Assembly: GCA_937897645.1 (NCBI GenBank)
Contig: CALCNV010000148.1
Coordinates: 1-25,036, forward strand
Direction: 5' to 3'
DNA from: an uncultured Lysobacteraceae bacterium
Lineage (GTDB): Bacteria > Pseudomonadota > Gammaproteobacteria > Xanthomonadales > Xanthomonadaceae
Length of the DNA stretch: 25,036 bases
The notes below the pieces were generated by a model. That model saw nothing but the letters and a program-made list of their open reading frames with translations, ran no database searches and was not told the DNA's origin. This document shows positions 14,720 to 22,461 of the stretch, in pieces (the stretch's first letter is position 1; each line of letters opens with the position of its first letter). The position numbers and the translations under genes are program-made.

Positions 14720-15379
14720 ATGGCAACCACACATGAAATCAAGGTACAGCGCCGCGAAGACGAGGGTAAGGGTGCGAGCCGCCGCCTGCGTCACGCCGGT
14801 ACCGTGCCGGCCATCGTTTACGGTGGCGAACTGAAGCCGGTCAGCATCCAGCTGAACCACAACGACGTCTGGCTCGCCAGCCAGAACGACTGGTTCTACG
14901 CATCGATCCTGGACCTGAGCCTCAACGGCGACGTGCAGAAGGTGCTGCTGCGTGACATGCAGCGCCATCCGTTCAAGCAGCAGATCATGCACCTGGATTT
15001 CCAGCGCGTGAACGAAAACGAAGCGCTGCGCGTTTCGGTGCCGCTGCACTTCCTCAACGAAGACAAGTCGCCGGCCGGCAAGGCCGCCGAGGTCGTGGTC
15101 ACCCACGAGCTCAACGAAGTCGAAGTCAGCTGCTTGCCGAAGGACCTGCCGGAGTTCATCGAAATCGACCTGGCCACGCTGGAAGTCGGTACCGTGATCC
15201 ACTTGTCGGACCTGAAGCTGCCGAACGGCGTCGAGATCCCCGAGCTGAAGCTGGGCAAGGAACACGACGTGGCCGTGGTCATCGCCAAGTACGGCCAGGA
15301 AGAAGTGGAAGCCGCCGATCCGGCCGCTGCCGCCGACGTGCCGGCCGCCAAGGTCGCCAAGAAAGACGAGAAGAAGTAA
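14720..15379 (+). CDS. rplY: 50S ribosomal protein L25/general stress protein Ctc
   Basis: A 219-residue long-form L25 (Ctc/TL5 type) that binds 5S rRNA in the large ribosomal subunit. The N-terminal 5S-binding domain (about residues 5-92) includes GKGASRRLRHAGTVPAIVYGG and the strand VQKVLLRDMQRHPFKQQIMHLDFQRV. The C-terminal beta domain (about 95-185) includes VEVSCLPKDLPEFIEIDL. The Ala/Glu/Lys-rich tail (195-219) is low complexity and ends KVAKKDEKK. The ribosome site is GAAGGTAG, about ten bases before the ATG. It precedes pth, as in most proteobacteria. Confidence 0.96.
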   Translation: MATTHEIKVQRREDEGKGASRRLRHAGTVPAIVYGGELKPVSIQLNHNDVWLASQNDWFYASILDLSLNGDVQKVLLRDMQRHPFKQQIMHLDFQRVNENEALRVSVPLHFLNEDKSPAGKAAEVVVTHELNEVEVSCLPKDLPEFIEIDLATLEVGTVIHLSDLKLPNGVEIPELKLGKEHDVAVVIAKYGQEEVEAADPAAAADVPAAKVAKKDEKK

Positions 15380-15388
15380 GCAGCGTTT

Positions 15389-15425
15389 GCTTGTCCGTGT
15401 CCGCCACATGGCGGCGCGGGCAAGC
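15389..15425 (+). terminator. Hairpin between rplY and pth (attenuator or weak terminator)
   Basis: The left arm GCTTGTCCGTGTCCGCC (15389-15405) and the right arm GGCGGCGCGGGCAAGC (15410-15425) form a GC-rich stem with two G-T pairs and one bulge around ACAT. No T-run follows, so it is not a full intrinsic terminator. It could damp read-through into pth or protect the rplY end. Confidence 0.5.
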
Positions 15426-15439
15426 AGCGTATTGCCACG

Positions 15440-16021
15440 ATGGCAGGTTTGCGTCTTATCGTCGGGCTGGGTAATCCCGGCCAGGAACACGCGCGAACCC
15501 GGCATAACGCCGGGTTCCGTTTTGTCGACACGCTCGCGGAAAAAGAAGGCGCGCGCTTCGGCCTGGAAAGCAAGCTGTTCGGTGAAACCGCGAAGGTCCA
15601 TATCGGCGGTGAATCGATCTGGTTGCTCAAGCCTTCGACGTACATGAACCTCAGCGGCAAGTCGGTCACCGCCGCGTTGCGCTACTGGAAAATCGCACCG
15701 GAGGAGGCGCTGCTTGCACACGACGAGCTGGATCTCGCGCCGGGCATCGCACGACTGAAGTTCGACGGCGGCCACGGCGGCCAGAACGGTTTGCGCGACA
15801 CCATGCAGTTGCTGGGCCACGGCAAGTTCCATCGCCTGCGCATCGGCATCGGCCATCCGGGCCACAAGGACAAGGTCACTGGCTGGGTCTTGGGCAAGCC
15901 GGGCAAGGACGATGAAATCCTGATCGGTCGCGCAATCGATGACGCGATCGATGTGTTGCCGCTCGCGGTTGCGGGCAATTTCATGGATGCGATGACACGG
16001 CTGCATACGCAGCGGGAATAG
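15440..16021 (+). CDS. pth: Peptidyl-tRNA hydrolase
   Basis: A 193-residue enzyme that releases peptides from prematurely dropped peptidyl-tRNAs so that the tRNA can be reused. All key residues are found: Asn12 in GLGNPG, catalytic His22 in RHNAGF, Met69/Asn70 in STYMNLSGKS, Asp95 in AHDELDL, and Asn116 in GHGGQNGLRD. Length and start (MAGLRLIVGLGNPG) are standard. The gene follows rplY by 60 bases, separated by a hairpin, and precedes ychF in the conserved order. Confidence 0.97.
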   Translation: MAGLRLIVGLGNPGQEHARTRHNAGFRFVDTLAEKEGARFGLESKLFGETAKVHIGGESIWLLKPSTYMNLSGKSVTAALRYWKIAPEEALLAHDELDLAPGIARLKFDGGHGGQNGLRDTMQLLGHGKFHRLRIGIGHPGHKDKVTGWVLGKPGKDDEILIGRAIDDAIDVLPLAVAGNFMDAMTRLHTQRE

Positions 16022-16096
16022 GGCATGGGGAATGGGGAATCGGAAGGCACGGCTTTCCCATTCCCTATTCCCGATTCTCCATTCACGGATTCACCC
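16022..16096. repeat. Dispersed hairpin-like intergenic repeat (copy 2)
   Basis: Between pth and ychF, ATGGGGAATGGGGAATCGG on the left faces CATTCCCTATTCCCGATTCTCC on the right, around AAGGCACGGCTTTCCC. The right half closely resembles the gap before prs (GGCTTTCCC plus the CCAATTCCCGG tract). The gap is open in the ychF frame but the repeat argues against coding. Confidence 0.6.
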
Positions 16097-17188
16097 ATGG
16101 GCATCAAATGCGGCATCGTCGGCCTACCTAACGTCGGCAAGTCGACCCTCTTCAATGCGCTGACCAAGGCGGGTATCGCCGCGGCCAACTTCCCGTTCTG
16201 CACCATCGAGCCCAACGTGGGCATCGTGCCGGTGCCGGACCTGCGGCTGAACCAGCTGGCCGACATCGTCAAGCCGCAGAAGCTCATCCCCACGGCGGTC
16301 GAGTTCGTCGATATCGCCGGCTTGGTCGCGGGTGCGGCGAGTGGCGAGGGCCTGGGCAACAAGTTCCTGGCCCACATCCGCGAAGTCGATGCGATCACCC
16401 ACGTGGTGCGCTGCTTCGAGAATGACGACGTCATCCACGTCAACAACAAGGTCGATCCGCTTTCGGACATCGATACCATCGATACCGAACTGGCGCTGGC
16501 CGACCTGGACAGCGTGGAGAAGGCCTTGAACCGCGCCGAACGCGCGGCCAAGGGTGGCGACAAGGAGGCCGCGGCACGCAAGCCGGTCCTGGCCAAATTG
16601 CTGATGGCCTTGAATGACGGAAAATCCGGGCGCAGTGCAGGCCTGGACGAGGAAGAGAAGGCGCTGGTGCGCGACCTGTTCCTGCTCACGCTGAAGCCGG
16701 TGTTGTACATCGCCAACGTGACCGAAGACGGTTTCGAGAACAACCCGCACCTCGACGCCGTGCGCGCGCGCGCCGCCACCGAAGGTGCGGAAGTGGTGCC
16801 GGTATCGGCGGCGATCGAGGAAGAGCTGTCGCAGATGGATGATGCGGACCGCGATACCTTCCTGAGCGACATGGGCCTGGACGAGCCGGGCCTGAACCGC
16901 GTCATCCGCGCCGCGTACAAATTGCTTGGCCTGCAGACGTATTTCACCGCCGGCGTGAAGGAAGTCCGCGCCTGGACGGTCAAGGCCGGTTCCACCGCGC
17001 CGCAGGCCGCCGGCGTGATCCACACGGATTTCGAGAAGGGTTTCATCCGCGCGGAGACCATTTCCTTCGCCGATTTCATGCAATACAAGGGCGAAGCCGG
17101 TGCCAAGGAAGCAGGTCGCCTGCGCCTGGAAGGCAAGGAATACCGCGTGCAGGAAGGCGACGTGCTGCATTTCCGGTTCAACGTCTGA
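16097..17188 (+). CDS. ychF: Redox-regulated Obg-like ATPase YchF (OLA1 type)
   Basis: A 363-residue TRAFAC-class P-loop NTPase. YchF prefers ATP over GTP and binds ribosomes; it is linked to stress and oxidative responses. The P-loop GLPNVGKSTLFNAL is at residues 9-22, the G2/switch region NFPFCTIEPNVG at about 35-46, and G3 VEFVDIAGLVAGAASGEGLGNKFL at about 68-91. The coiled-coil insert follows (about 125-205) and then the C-terminal TGS domain with FTAGVKEVRAWTVKAGSTAPQAAGVIHTDFEKGFIRAE. It ends in the usual GDVLHFRFNV. ATG 16097 (MGIKCGIVGLPN) is the family start; the frame is open further up through a repeat. Confidence 0.96.
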   Translation: MGIKCGIVGLPNVGKSTLFNALTKAGIAAANFPFCTIEPNVGIVPVPDLRLNQLADIVKPQKLIPTAVEFVDIAGLVAGAASGEGLGNKFLAHIREVDAITHVVRCFENDDVIHVNNKVDPLSDIDTIDTELALADLDSVEKALNRAERAAKGGDKEAAARKPVLAKLLMALNDGKSGRSAGLDEEEKALVRDLFLLTLKPVLYIANVTEDGFENNPHLDAVRARAATEGAEVVPVSAAIEEELSQMDDADRDTFLSDMGLDEPGLNRVIRAAYKLLGLQTYFTAGVKEVRAWTVKAGSTAPQAAGVIHTDFEKGFIRAETISFADFMQYKGEAGAKEAGRLRLEGKEYRVQEGDVLHFRFNV

Positions 17189-17386
17189 TGGCTTTTACAG
17201 AGAAGCCTTGCCCGTAACCGATGCGGTCTCTGGAATTGTAAAAAATCGTGGCTTGCGTCCCTTTTCCACAAGGGAAAAGGCGGTTAACGCCAGCCTCTCG
17301 CATATTCCAGACATCCAGTAAAAGCCCGTCTGCGAAGCAGGGCTTTCATGTCGAAGCGTGTACCCTTCGCAGCCGCTGGCAAAGCC
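17189..17386. repeat. Repeat-like gap with nested inverted repeats
   Basis: This stretch after ychF holds several paired short arms: GGCTTTTAC (17190-17198) with GTAAAAGCC (17318-17326), TCTGGAAT (17229-17236) with ATTCCAGA (17304-17311), CTTTTCC/GGAAAAG near 17261-17280, and AAAGCCC/GGGCTTT at 17321-17346. Frames are open on the minus strand but lack gene-like features. The nested arms suggest a structured RNA or a mobile or dispersed repeat. Confidence 0.5.
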
Positions 17387-17422
17387 AAAGAAAAACCCGT
17401 CTTTCGACGGGTTTTTCTTTTT
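17387..17422. terminator. Bidirectional intrinsic terminator
   Basis: A perfect 15-base stem, AAAGAAAAACCCGTC (17387-17401) and its complement (17406-17420), surrounds a TTTC loop. An A-tract precedes and a T-tract follows, so it works in both directions. It lies between convergent ychF and the TonB receptor gene and should stop both transcripts. Confidence 0.92.
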
Positions 17423-17439
17423 ATCCAGAAGCGACGTGC

Positions 17440-20400
17440 CTAGAGTGGGCTGCCGCCCAGTTTCCAGGTGAATTGCAGGTAGTAGCTGCGGCCCAGGCTG
17501 TCGAACCACGAGGTGTCGTAGTACGGGTAGTTGGCCCAGGTCTGATCTACGGGTGGCATCTCGTTGAGCAGGTTGTTGACCGTGAATGCCACGCGCAAGT
17601 GGTCGTTGACATCGTAGCGGGCCGCGCCATTGAAGCTCCAGGTGGATGGGATCCACGCATCGTTGTCGTAATTCGCCAGGCGGCCCAGGTAGGTGCCGAA
17701 CAGGCTGCCACCCCACTGGCCCTTGTCCCAGCTCACGCCCAGGTTGGACTTGGTGCGCGGTGACGCGTAGTAATAGGCGACGTCCAGCATGTCCTCCCAG
17801 GCATCGCCCGAATTCTGCTGGCGCCTGTGGCGTTCCACCCAGGAGTGGCTGCCGCTGAAGCGGAAGTTTCCGGTATTGGCGGTCTGCAGGTTGTAGCTGA
17901 CAGACAGGTCGATGCCGCTGGTCTCTTCATTGGCAATGTTGACCGGCCCGAACAGCACGCTGGTGATGTCGCCGTCTGCATCGCGTACCACGCGTGCCAG
18001 GGCGTCGACGCAGGTTGGGGAATTGATGTCGACGGCTTCGCCGCCCGGGGTCACGCCCAGTCGGCAGCTGCCCTCGGTGCTGCGCAACTGTTCCCGATCC
18101 TGGGTCTGCACCTGGTTCGAAATGCGTATCTTGTAATAGTCCAGTGCCAGGTCGAGGTTGGGGATCGGCGTCCAGACCAGGCCTGCCGTGAATGACTTGC
18201 TGGTTTCCACCTCGAGATCCATGTTGCCGCTGTAGACATCGAACGTGCTCACGTCCCAACTGCCATCGTCGTAGCAGTCCCCGTCACTGAAGCCGGGTTC
18301 GTCGGTGCGGCACTGGTAGTAGTCGGTCGCATAACGCGTGCGGTAATAGTCATTTCCGGCGAACAGGTAGTGCATGTCGGGCGCGCGGAAGCCGGTGCCG
18401 TAAGAACCGCGTACCAGCAGCGTTTCGACAGGACGCCACTCAATGCCCGCGCTGTAGGTGAACTTGCCCGGGTTCTGGTCGTCGTAGCTGTAGCGGTCGT
18501 AACGTCCGGCCAAGCTTGCATTGACGGTGGAGAGAAGCGGTATGCGCAACTCTGCCGCCGCACTCCAGCGATCACGGTCACCACTGCCATCGCCATAGCG
18601 CGGCCCGAAGTAGGCGTCCTCGGTCAAGGCCAGTGGATCGGGATTGATCGCGTAGGACTGCCTGCCGTATTCAAGCGCGCCAGCAAAACCGACATCGCCG
18701 GCTGGCATGGTGAACAGGGAGGAGTTGTCCACCGTGAAACTCAGGTTGTCGTTGTCGGCCTTGGGGGTGAACCTGGACATCACGCCGATGGTGGCGAATT
18801 GGGCGGTCGTCAACGGCGTGAACATGCGCGCCGGGTCCGGGTTGTACATGGCATAGCCATCGTCGTCATAGCCCAGCAGTGGCCCCAGGAACAGGCTGTT
18901 GGCTGCCGCGGCATCGATTCGTGGCATGTCCACGTCAGCCCGGTATTCGGAGTGGTTGTAGGCCGCTTCCCAGCCCCAGTCCTGGCCGAAAGAGCCCTCC
19001 AGGCCCGTGGTTACCGCAAACGTCTTCTGGGTGGTGGTGTTCATGCGGTTCCTGAGGCCGCCCGTTTCTTCCGGTGAGAATTGACGGGACCAGATTTCGT
19101 AATGGCCCGTACCCACGTTGTAGAACATCTTCTGCCGGTAGTTATTGGTAGAGAGCGGATCGTGGAATTCCCAGCCCATGTGGTCACTGACCACGTCATT
19201 GCCGTTGGTGCCGGTCAGCAGCCTGACATCCTGGCGACCCAATTGCAGGTCCGCGAACCAGGCCAAGTCATCGTTGAACCGGTACTTGAACGAGCCATAG
19301 GCATTGAAGCCTTTGCGCTCGTTGGTGATGGTCCTGTACGCGATGGCCCGCTCGCTGCCGCAATAGGGCTCGCCATAGCGATCCGCGGCCAATACGGTGG
19401 TTTCCTGGTTCAAGTGCGACAGCGCCGCGCAATCATCGGCCGGCGCAATGTTGACGTCGTCATCCCAATCGTAGACCTGGGCGATGAGGCGCGGCAGCTG
19501 CCGGCGCGAAGTAGGGGCGTCGAGGGTGGAGTCCTGGACATCCCGCTGGGTGCCCCACACCGGATCCTTGTTCTGGAACTCGATGCCGACGATGCCACTG
19601 AATGCGCCGCGGTCGAATCCCGAGGTCAGGGTCAGGTTGAAGGATTTTCCGCCGCCTTCGCTGGTGCCGCCAAAGCGGTAGTCCAGGGTGGTGCCGTCGG
19701 CGGAATCCTTGAGGATGAAGTTGATCACGCCGGCCATTGCATCGGAGCCGTACACGGCCGAGGCGCTGCCGGTCAGCACTTCGATGCGGTCGATCATGCC
19801 CAGCGGGATGTTGCCGATGTCGGTGAAGTTGCTTTTGCCATTGAGCGGCAGGGGGAAGTCGGCGATGCGGCGGCCATTGATCAGCACCAGCGTGTGGTTG
19901 GGGCCCAGGCCGCGCAGGTCGACCGACTGTGCGCCCGGCGTCTGCATGGCACCGCCGGTGTTCTGCTGGCCCTGGGTGTTGCCATTGTTCTGGCTGAGCG
20001 AGCGCATCACGTCCGGCACGCTGGTGAGACCGGCGGCCTTGATCTGCTCGGCGGTGATCACCGTGATCGGCGCCGGGCCTTCGATCTGCGCGCGCGGGAT
20101 GCGCGAGCCGGTGACCTGGATCGTATCCAGTTCCTGCACGGCGGGCGCCGGTTCCGCAGCTGCTGCCGGCGGTGCCTGCAGCATCGATACCTGGCGGGCC
20201 GGCTTCGGTTTGGCGGGCGGGGTGCGCTTGACGATCACCATGGCGCCGGATGCATCGCGCTGTGCGACGTATTCGCTGCCCTGCAACAGGCGGTCGACGG
20301 CGTCTTGCGGCGATTTGGCGCCTTTCACGCCAGACGTTCGCAGTCCCTGCAACTGGTCGGCGCGGTAGACGAACTGCGCGCCGGACTGGCGGGCCAGCGA

Positions 20401-20520
20401 GTCAAGCGCGGGCACCAGCTCGCCGGCGGGGATATTGATTGGCGTTGATGCTTGCGCTTGGGCGGCCACGGACGCCGAACAAGCCAGGCTCAACAGCAGG
20501 ACACGGAACGGTTTACGCAT
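17440..20520 (-). CDS. TonB-dependent receptor with STN signalling domain
   Basis: A 1026-residue outer membrane transducer-transporter. Order: signal peptide (1-24, ending AQAQA), STN domain (about 25-99, as in FecA/FpvA, which contacts a FecR partner), a Pro/Ala linker, TonB box LDTIQVTGS (131-139), plug (about 145-270, with LRGLGPNHTLVLINGRRI and SASAVYGSDAMAGVINFI), and a long beta-barrel to the end. The barrel has Asp-rich loops and three close Cys pairs, probably disulfide-locked extracellular loops. Start: ATG 20520 is preferred because GGGGA sits just before it; the frame also has an ATG four codons earlier (20532) with no ribosome site. Substrate unknown; the neighbouring secreted cyanophycinase/isoaspartyl peptidase suggests aspartyl peptides rather than iron. 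An ECF-type promoter lies just upstream. Confidence 0.93.
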   Translation of the reverse strand: MRKPFRVLLLSLACSASVAAQAQASTPINIPAGELVPALDSLARQSGAQFVYRADQLQGLRTSGVKGAKSPQDAVDRLLQGSEYVAQRDASGAMVIVKRTPPAKPKPARQVSMLQAPPAAAAEPAPAVQELDTIQVTGSRIPRAQIEGPAPITVITAEQIKAAGLTSVPDVMRSLSQNNGNTQGQQNTGGAMQTPGAQSVDLRGLGPNHTLVLINGRRIADFPLPLNGKSNFTDIGNIPLGMIDRIEVLTGSASAVYGSDAMAGVINFILKDSADGTTLDYRFGGTSEGGGKSFNLTLTSGFDRGAFSGIVGIEFQNKDPVWGTQRDVQDSTLDAPTSRRQLPRLIAQVYDWDDDVNIAPADDCAALSHLNQETTVLAADRYGEPYCGSERAIAYRTITNERKGFNAYGSFKYRFNDDLAWFADLQLGRQDVRLLTGTNGNDVVSDHMGWEFHDPLSTNNYRQKMFYNVGTGHYEIWSRQFSPEETGGLRNRMNTTTQKTFAVTTGLEGSFGQDWGWEAAYNHSEYRADVDMPRIDAAAANSLFLGPLLGYDDDGYAMYNPDPARMFTPLTTAQFATIGVMSRFTPKADNDNLSFTVDNSSLFTMPAGDVGFAGALEYGRQSYAINPDPLALTEDAYFGPRYGDGSGDRDRWSAAAELRIPLLSTVNASLAGRYDRYSYDDQNPGKFTYSAGIEWRPVETLLVRGSYGTGFRAPDMHYLFAGNDYYRTRYATDYYQCRTDEPGFSDGDCYDDGSWDVSTFDVYSGNMDLEVETSKSFTAGLVWTPIPNLDLALDYYKIRISNQVQTQDREQLRSTEGSCRLGVTPGGEAVDINSPTCVDALARVVRDADGDITSVLFGPVNIANEETSGIDLSVSYNLQTANTGNFRFSGSHSWVERHRRQQNSGDAWEDMLDVAYYYASPRTKSNLGVSWDKGQWGGSLFGTYLGRLANYDNDAWIPSTWSFNGAARYDVNDHLRVAFTVNNLLNEMPPVDQTWANYPYYDTSWFDSLGRSYYLQFTWKLGGSPL

Positions 20521-20564
20521 CTTTTTCCCCATTGGCGCACGGGATTGCGCCCACCTTAACCATT

Positions 20565-20587
20565 GACGAACGAAACCGGAAAATCCC
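20565..20587 (-). promoter_or_regulatory. Putative ECF sigma promoter of the TonB receptor gene
   Basis: On the minus strand GGGA (20587-20584), exactly 15 bases, then CGTC (20568-20565), preceded by TT. It ends 45 bases before the chosen ATG at 20520. CGT-type -10 boxes are used by iron-starvation/FecI-like sigma factors. The same pattern, with the same spacing, precedes the divergent hydrolase gene. Confidence 0.55.
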
Positions 20588-20629
20588 TCCCACCCTTTTC
20601 AAGCCTGCGCTCCGGAGCGTGGGAATGGA

Positions 20630-21721
20630 TCAGCGACTGTGGAGGACCACCTGTTCCGGTTGTTGTTCTACCCGGACCGGGAACGCCTGTTCCAGCAGGC
20701 GCACGAACGCCTCGGTGTTGGACCAGCGGAAATTGCCACCCACCCGCATCGCCCCCACCTCGGCATCGGCGATGACCATCTTGCGCGTGTTGTAGCGGTT
20801 GAACTCGGCGGTCGCGTCGGACAGCGGCGTGTCGTGGAAGGCGAGGTAGCCGCCGCGCCAATCGAGTTGGCGTTCGGCCTCTTCCACGCTGCCGGTGCGT
20901 ACCAGCAAGCCCTTGCTGGTGGCGTGCGCCACGCTGCCTGCTTTCAGCAGGGTGGTTGGAGTGTGCCCGGAAGCAGCCGTTGCCCCGGACTCAAGGCGAA
21001 CCGTGCCCTCGGTCACCACCACGCGCAGGTCGGCACCGTCGCGCCGCACCGAAAACCGGGTGCCCACCGCCACCACCTGGCGCCCACCCACGCTGACCAC
21101 GAACGGCCTGTCCGGGTCCTTGGACACTTCGAAGAAGGCTTCGCCACGGTCCAGGTCGATGCGTCGCTCGTCGTGGGTGAGGGCGACCTGCATGCGGCTG
21201 TCGCTGCTGAGGACGGCGCTGGAGCCATCGGACAGCGGCACGGTCTGCAGGGTGCCCATGGCCGTCAGGTAGGACGCGTGCTCGGCCGAGGCCTGGCGTT
21301 GCCAACCCCAGCCCACGGCAAGCAGCGCAAGCACGGCGACGACGGCCCCGATCGTGCGCCGGCCCCGCGATGAGCGCTTCACGTCGCGTGGTGCGAATGC
21401 GAAGTCGCGCAGGTCCGGTGCTTCCGGTGCCAGCCGTGGTGGCTTTTGAGCACTCGAGGTGCTGGTTTCATGGGCGCCAAAGGGCGATCGCGACCATTGC
21501 CCGGGTACTGGGATCACCCCGGCCGCCACGCCAGCGCCCAATGCCTTCAGGCGCCCGCTGTGCGCCCATGCCGAATCCAGGCGCAGGAAGGCGACCCGAT
21601 GGGCCGTGGACTCGGCCAGCCAGGCTTCAAGCTCGGCCTGGGCGCACGCATCCCAGTCGTCGCCGTCGCGCCGTGCCAACCAGGCGGCGGCGGTTCGCTC
21701 AATCTGTCTGCTGCTGGCCAT
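20630..21721 (-). CDS. FecR-type anti-sigma factor/regulator
   Basis: A 363-residue inner-membrane signal relay between the receptor and the sigma factor. Cytoplasmic part first (about 5-60: RQIERTAAAWLARRDGDDWD, the DUF4880-like sigma-binding region), a Pro-rich linker, one membrane helix (about 123-140, TIGAVVAVLALLAVGWGW), the periplasmic FecR domain (about 150-250: VPLSDGSSAVLSSDSRMQV, RIDLDRGEAFFEV, VVAVGTRFSVR), and the C-terminal STN-like/DUF4974 part (WRGGYLAFHDTPLSDATAEFNRYN onward). The start at 21721 (MASSRQIERTAAAW) follows a GGAAACGG ribosome site and overlaps the sigma gene by 23 bases; a longer frame to 21787 runs inside that gene. The receptor gene follows after about 110 bases with its own promoter. 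Confidence 0.93.
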   Translation of the reverse strand: MASSRQIERTAAAWLARRDGDDWDACAQAELEAWLAESTAHRVAFLRLDSAWAHSGRLKALGAGVAAGVIPVPGQWSRSPFGAHETSTSSAQKPPRLAPEAPDLRDFAFAPRDVKRSSRGRRTIGAVVAVLALLAVGWGWQRQASAEHASYLTAMGTLQTVPLSDGSSAVLSSDSRMQVALTHDERRIDLDRGEAFFEVSKDPDRPFVVSVGGRQVVAVGTRFSVRRDGADLRVVVTEGTVRLESGATAASGHTPTTLLKAGSVAHATSKGLLVRTGSVEEAERQLDWRGGYLAFHDTPLSDATAEFNRYNTRKMVIADAEVGAMRVGGNFRWSNTEAFVRLLEQAFPVRVEQQPEQVVLHSR

Positions 21722-22286
21722 GGCCGTTTCCGTTGCCTGCCTGCGCTGCATCGGCAGGCTTCGCCGATGCCAGCGGATCCGCCCCATAGAAATACTCCGC
21801 GATCAGGCGCGCACCCTTGGCGATCTGCTTTTCCACGGTTTTCTCGCTGATGCCCAGGCGCATGGCCACGTCCTTTTGCGGGAGTTCCTCCACCCTGCGC
21901 AGCCAGACCACCTCCCTGCAACGCGGGGGCAGGCGATCGAATGCTTCGGCAAGGCGCTTGAGGGTCTGCCGGCCGCTGGACCAGCGTTCGGGAGTCACCT
22001 CGTCTACCAAGACGTTCAAGGACTCGAAATCACCCACTGTCTCGATCGATACCACCCGGTTGCGGCGCAGGCGGTCCGCCATCAGGTTCCTGGCGGTGGT
22101 GAACAGGAACGACTTCGGCGCGCTGGGAAGGGCCTTGCCCGCGGACTCGTAGACGCGCACGTACACTTCCTGGCGCAGGTCATGCAGGTCGTCGCGGTAC
22201 GGCCAGCATCGGCGCAGGAAGTTGGATAGCGCCGCCTCGTGTGCAAGGACTTCGCGGGCAAACCAGTCGTCGAGGCGATCATCCAT
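21699..22286 (-). CDS. FecI-type ECF RNA polymerase sigma factor
   Basis: A 195-residue extracytoplasmic-function sigma factor. Region 2 (about residues 14-85) includes LRQEVYVRVYE and FLFTTARNLMADRLRR. Region 4 (about 110-165) includes FDRLPPRCREVVWLRRVEELPQKDVAMRLGISEKTVEKQIAKGARLI, a DNA-reading helix-turn-helix. The C-terminal 25 residues are a low-complexity Ala/Gly/Gln tail. It would direct transcription of the TonB receptor and the divergent hydrolase gene when the receptor-FecR pair passes on a ligand signal. An AAGGTG ribosome site precedes the ATG. No GGGA-N15-CGTC motif is seen before the sigma gene, so it may be expressed from a house-keeping or other promoter. Confidence 0.93.
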   Translation of the reverse strand: MDDRLDDWFAREVLAHEAALSNFLRRCWPYRDDLHDLRQEVYVRVYESAGKALPSAPKSFLFTTARNLMADRLRRNRVVSIETVGDFESLNVLVDEVTPERWSSGRQTLKRLAEAFDRLPPRCREVVWLRRVEELPQKDVAMRLGISEKTVEKQIAKGARLIAEYFYGADPLASAKPADAAQAGNGNGHGQQQTD

Positions 22287-22356
22287 GGCAACACCTTACC
22301 CAATCCGCTAGCGTGCTGTCTGGTGGCGAAGGTCACTGGAGCATCGCGTCGAATGG

Positions 22357-22379
22357 GGGAACTGCCATCGCCATTCGTC
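22357..22379 (+). promoter_or_regulatory. Putative ECF sigma promoter of the hydrolase gene
   Basis: GGGA (22357-22360), 15 bases, CGTC (22376-22379), again preceded by TT. It lies 83 bases before the ATG at 22462 in the divergent gap from the sigma gene (22287-22461). Spacing and boxes equal those before the TonB receptor gene on the other strand, which suggests the two genes answer to the same sigma factor. Confidence 0.55.
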
Positions 22380-22461
22380 TTTCTCCGTGGCTGCGGTCAA
22401 TCCGACTGGTTCCGCCCACTGTCTTCCAACGTCCCGCCACCCTCCAAAGGATTCGCTGAAC

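Noticed and set aside
14693..16006. Minus-strand open frame of 437 codons across rplY and pth
   Set aside because: Both plus-strand genes are complete with all key residues; the antisense frame has no family-like features.
15682..17271. Minus-strand open frame of 529 codons across pth and ychF
   Set aside because: Ser/Arg-rich translation typical of antisense high-GC DNA; ychF is intact on the plus strand.
17195..17716. Minus-strand open frame spanning the ychF-receptor gap and the receptor's 3' end
   Set aside because: Crosses a strong terminator and repeat arms and overlaps the receptor gene in another frame; better explained as a repeat than a gene.
19081..20448. Long plus-strand open frame (455 codons) opposite the TonB receptor gene
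   Set aside because: It is the antisense shadow of a GC-rich gene: no signal, domain or ribosome site, and the minus strand has a complete STN/plug/barrel protein.
17440..22286. Reading the FecI/FecR/TonB set as an ordinary siderophore uptake system
   Set aside because: Not excluded, but no siderophore, Fur-box-like or iron gene was seen, and the shared promoter pattern points to the peptide hydrolase instead.
22387..22461. GTG start adding 25 residues before the hydrolase signal peptide
   Set aside because: It would bury the signal peptide; the ATG at 22462 has AAAGGA upstream and begins a normal signal.
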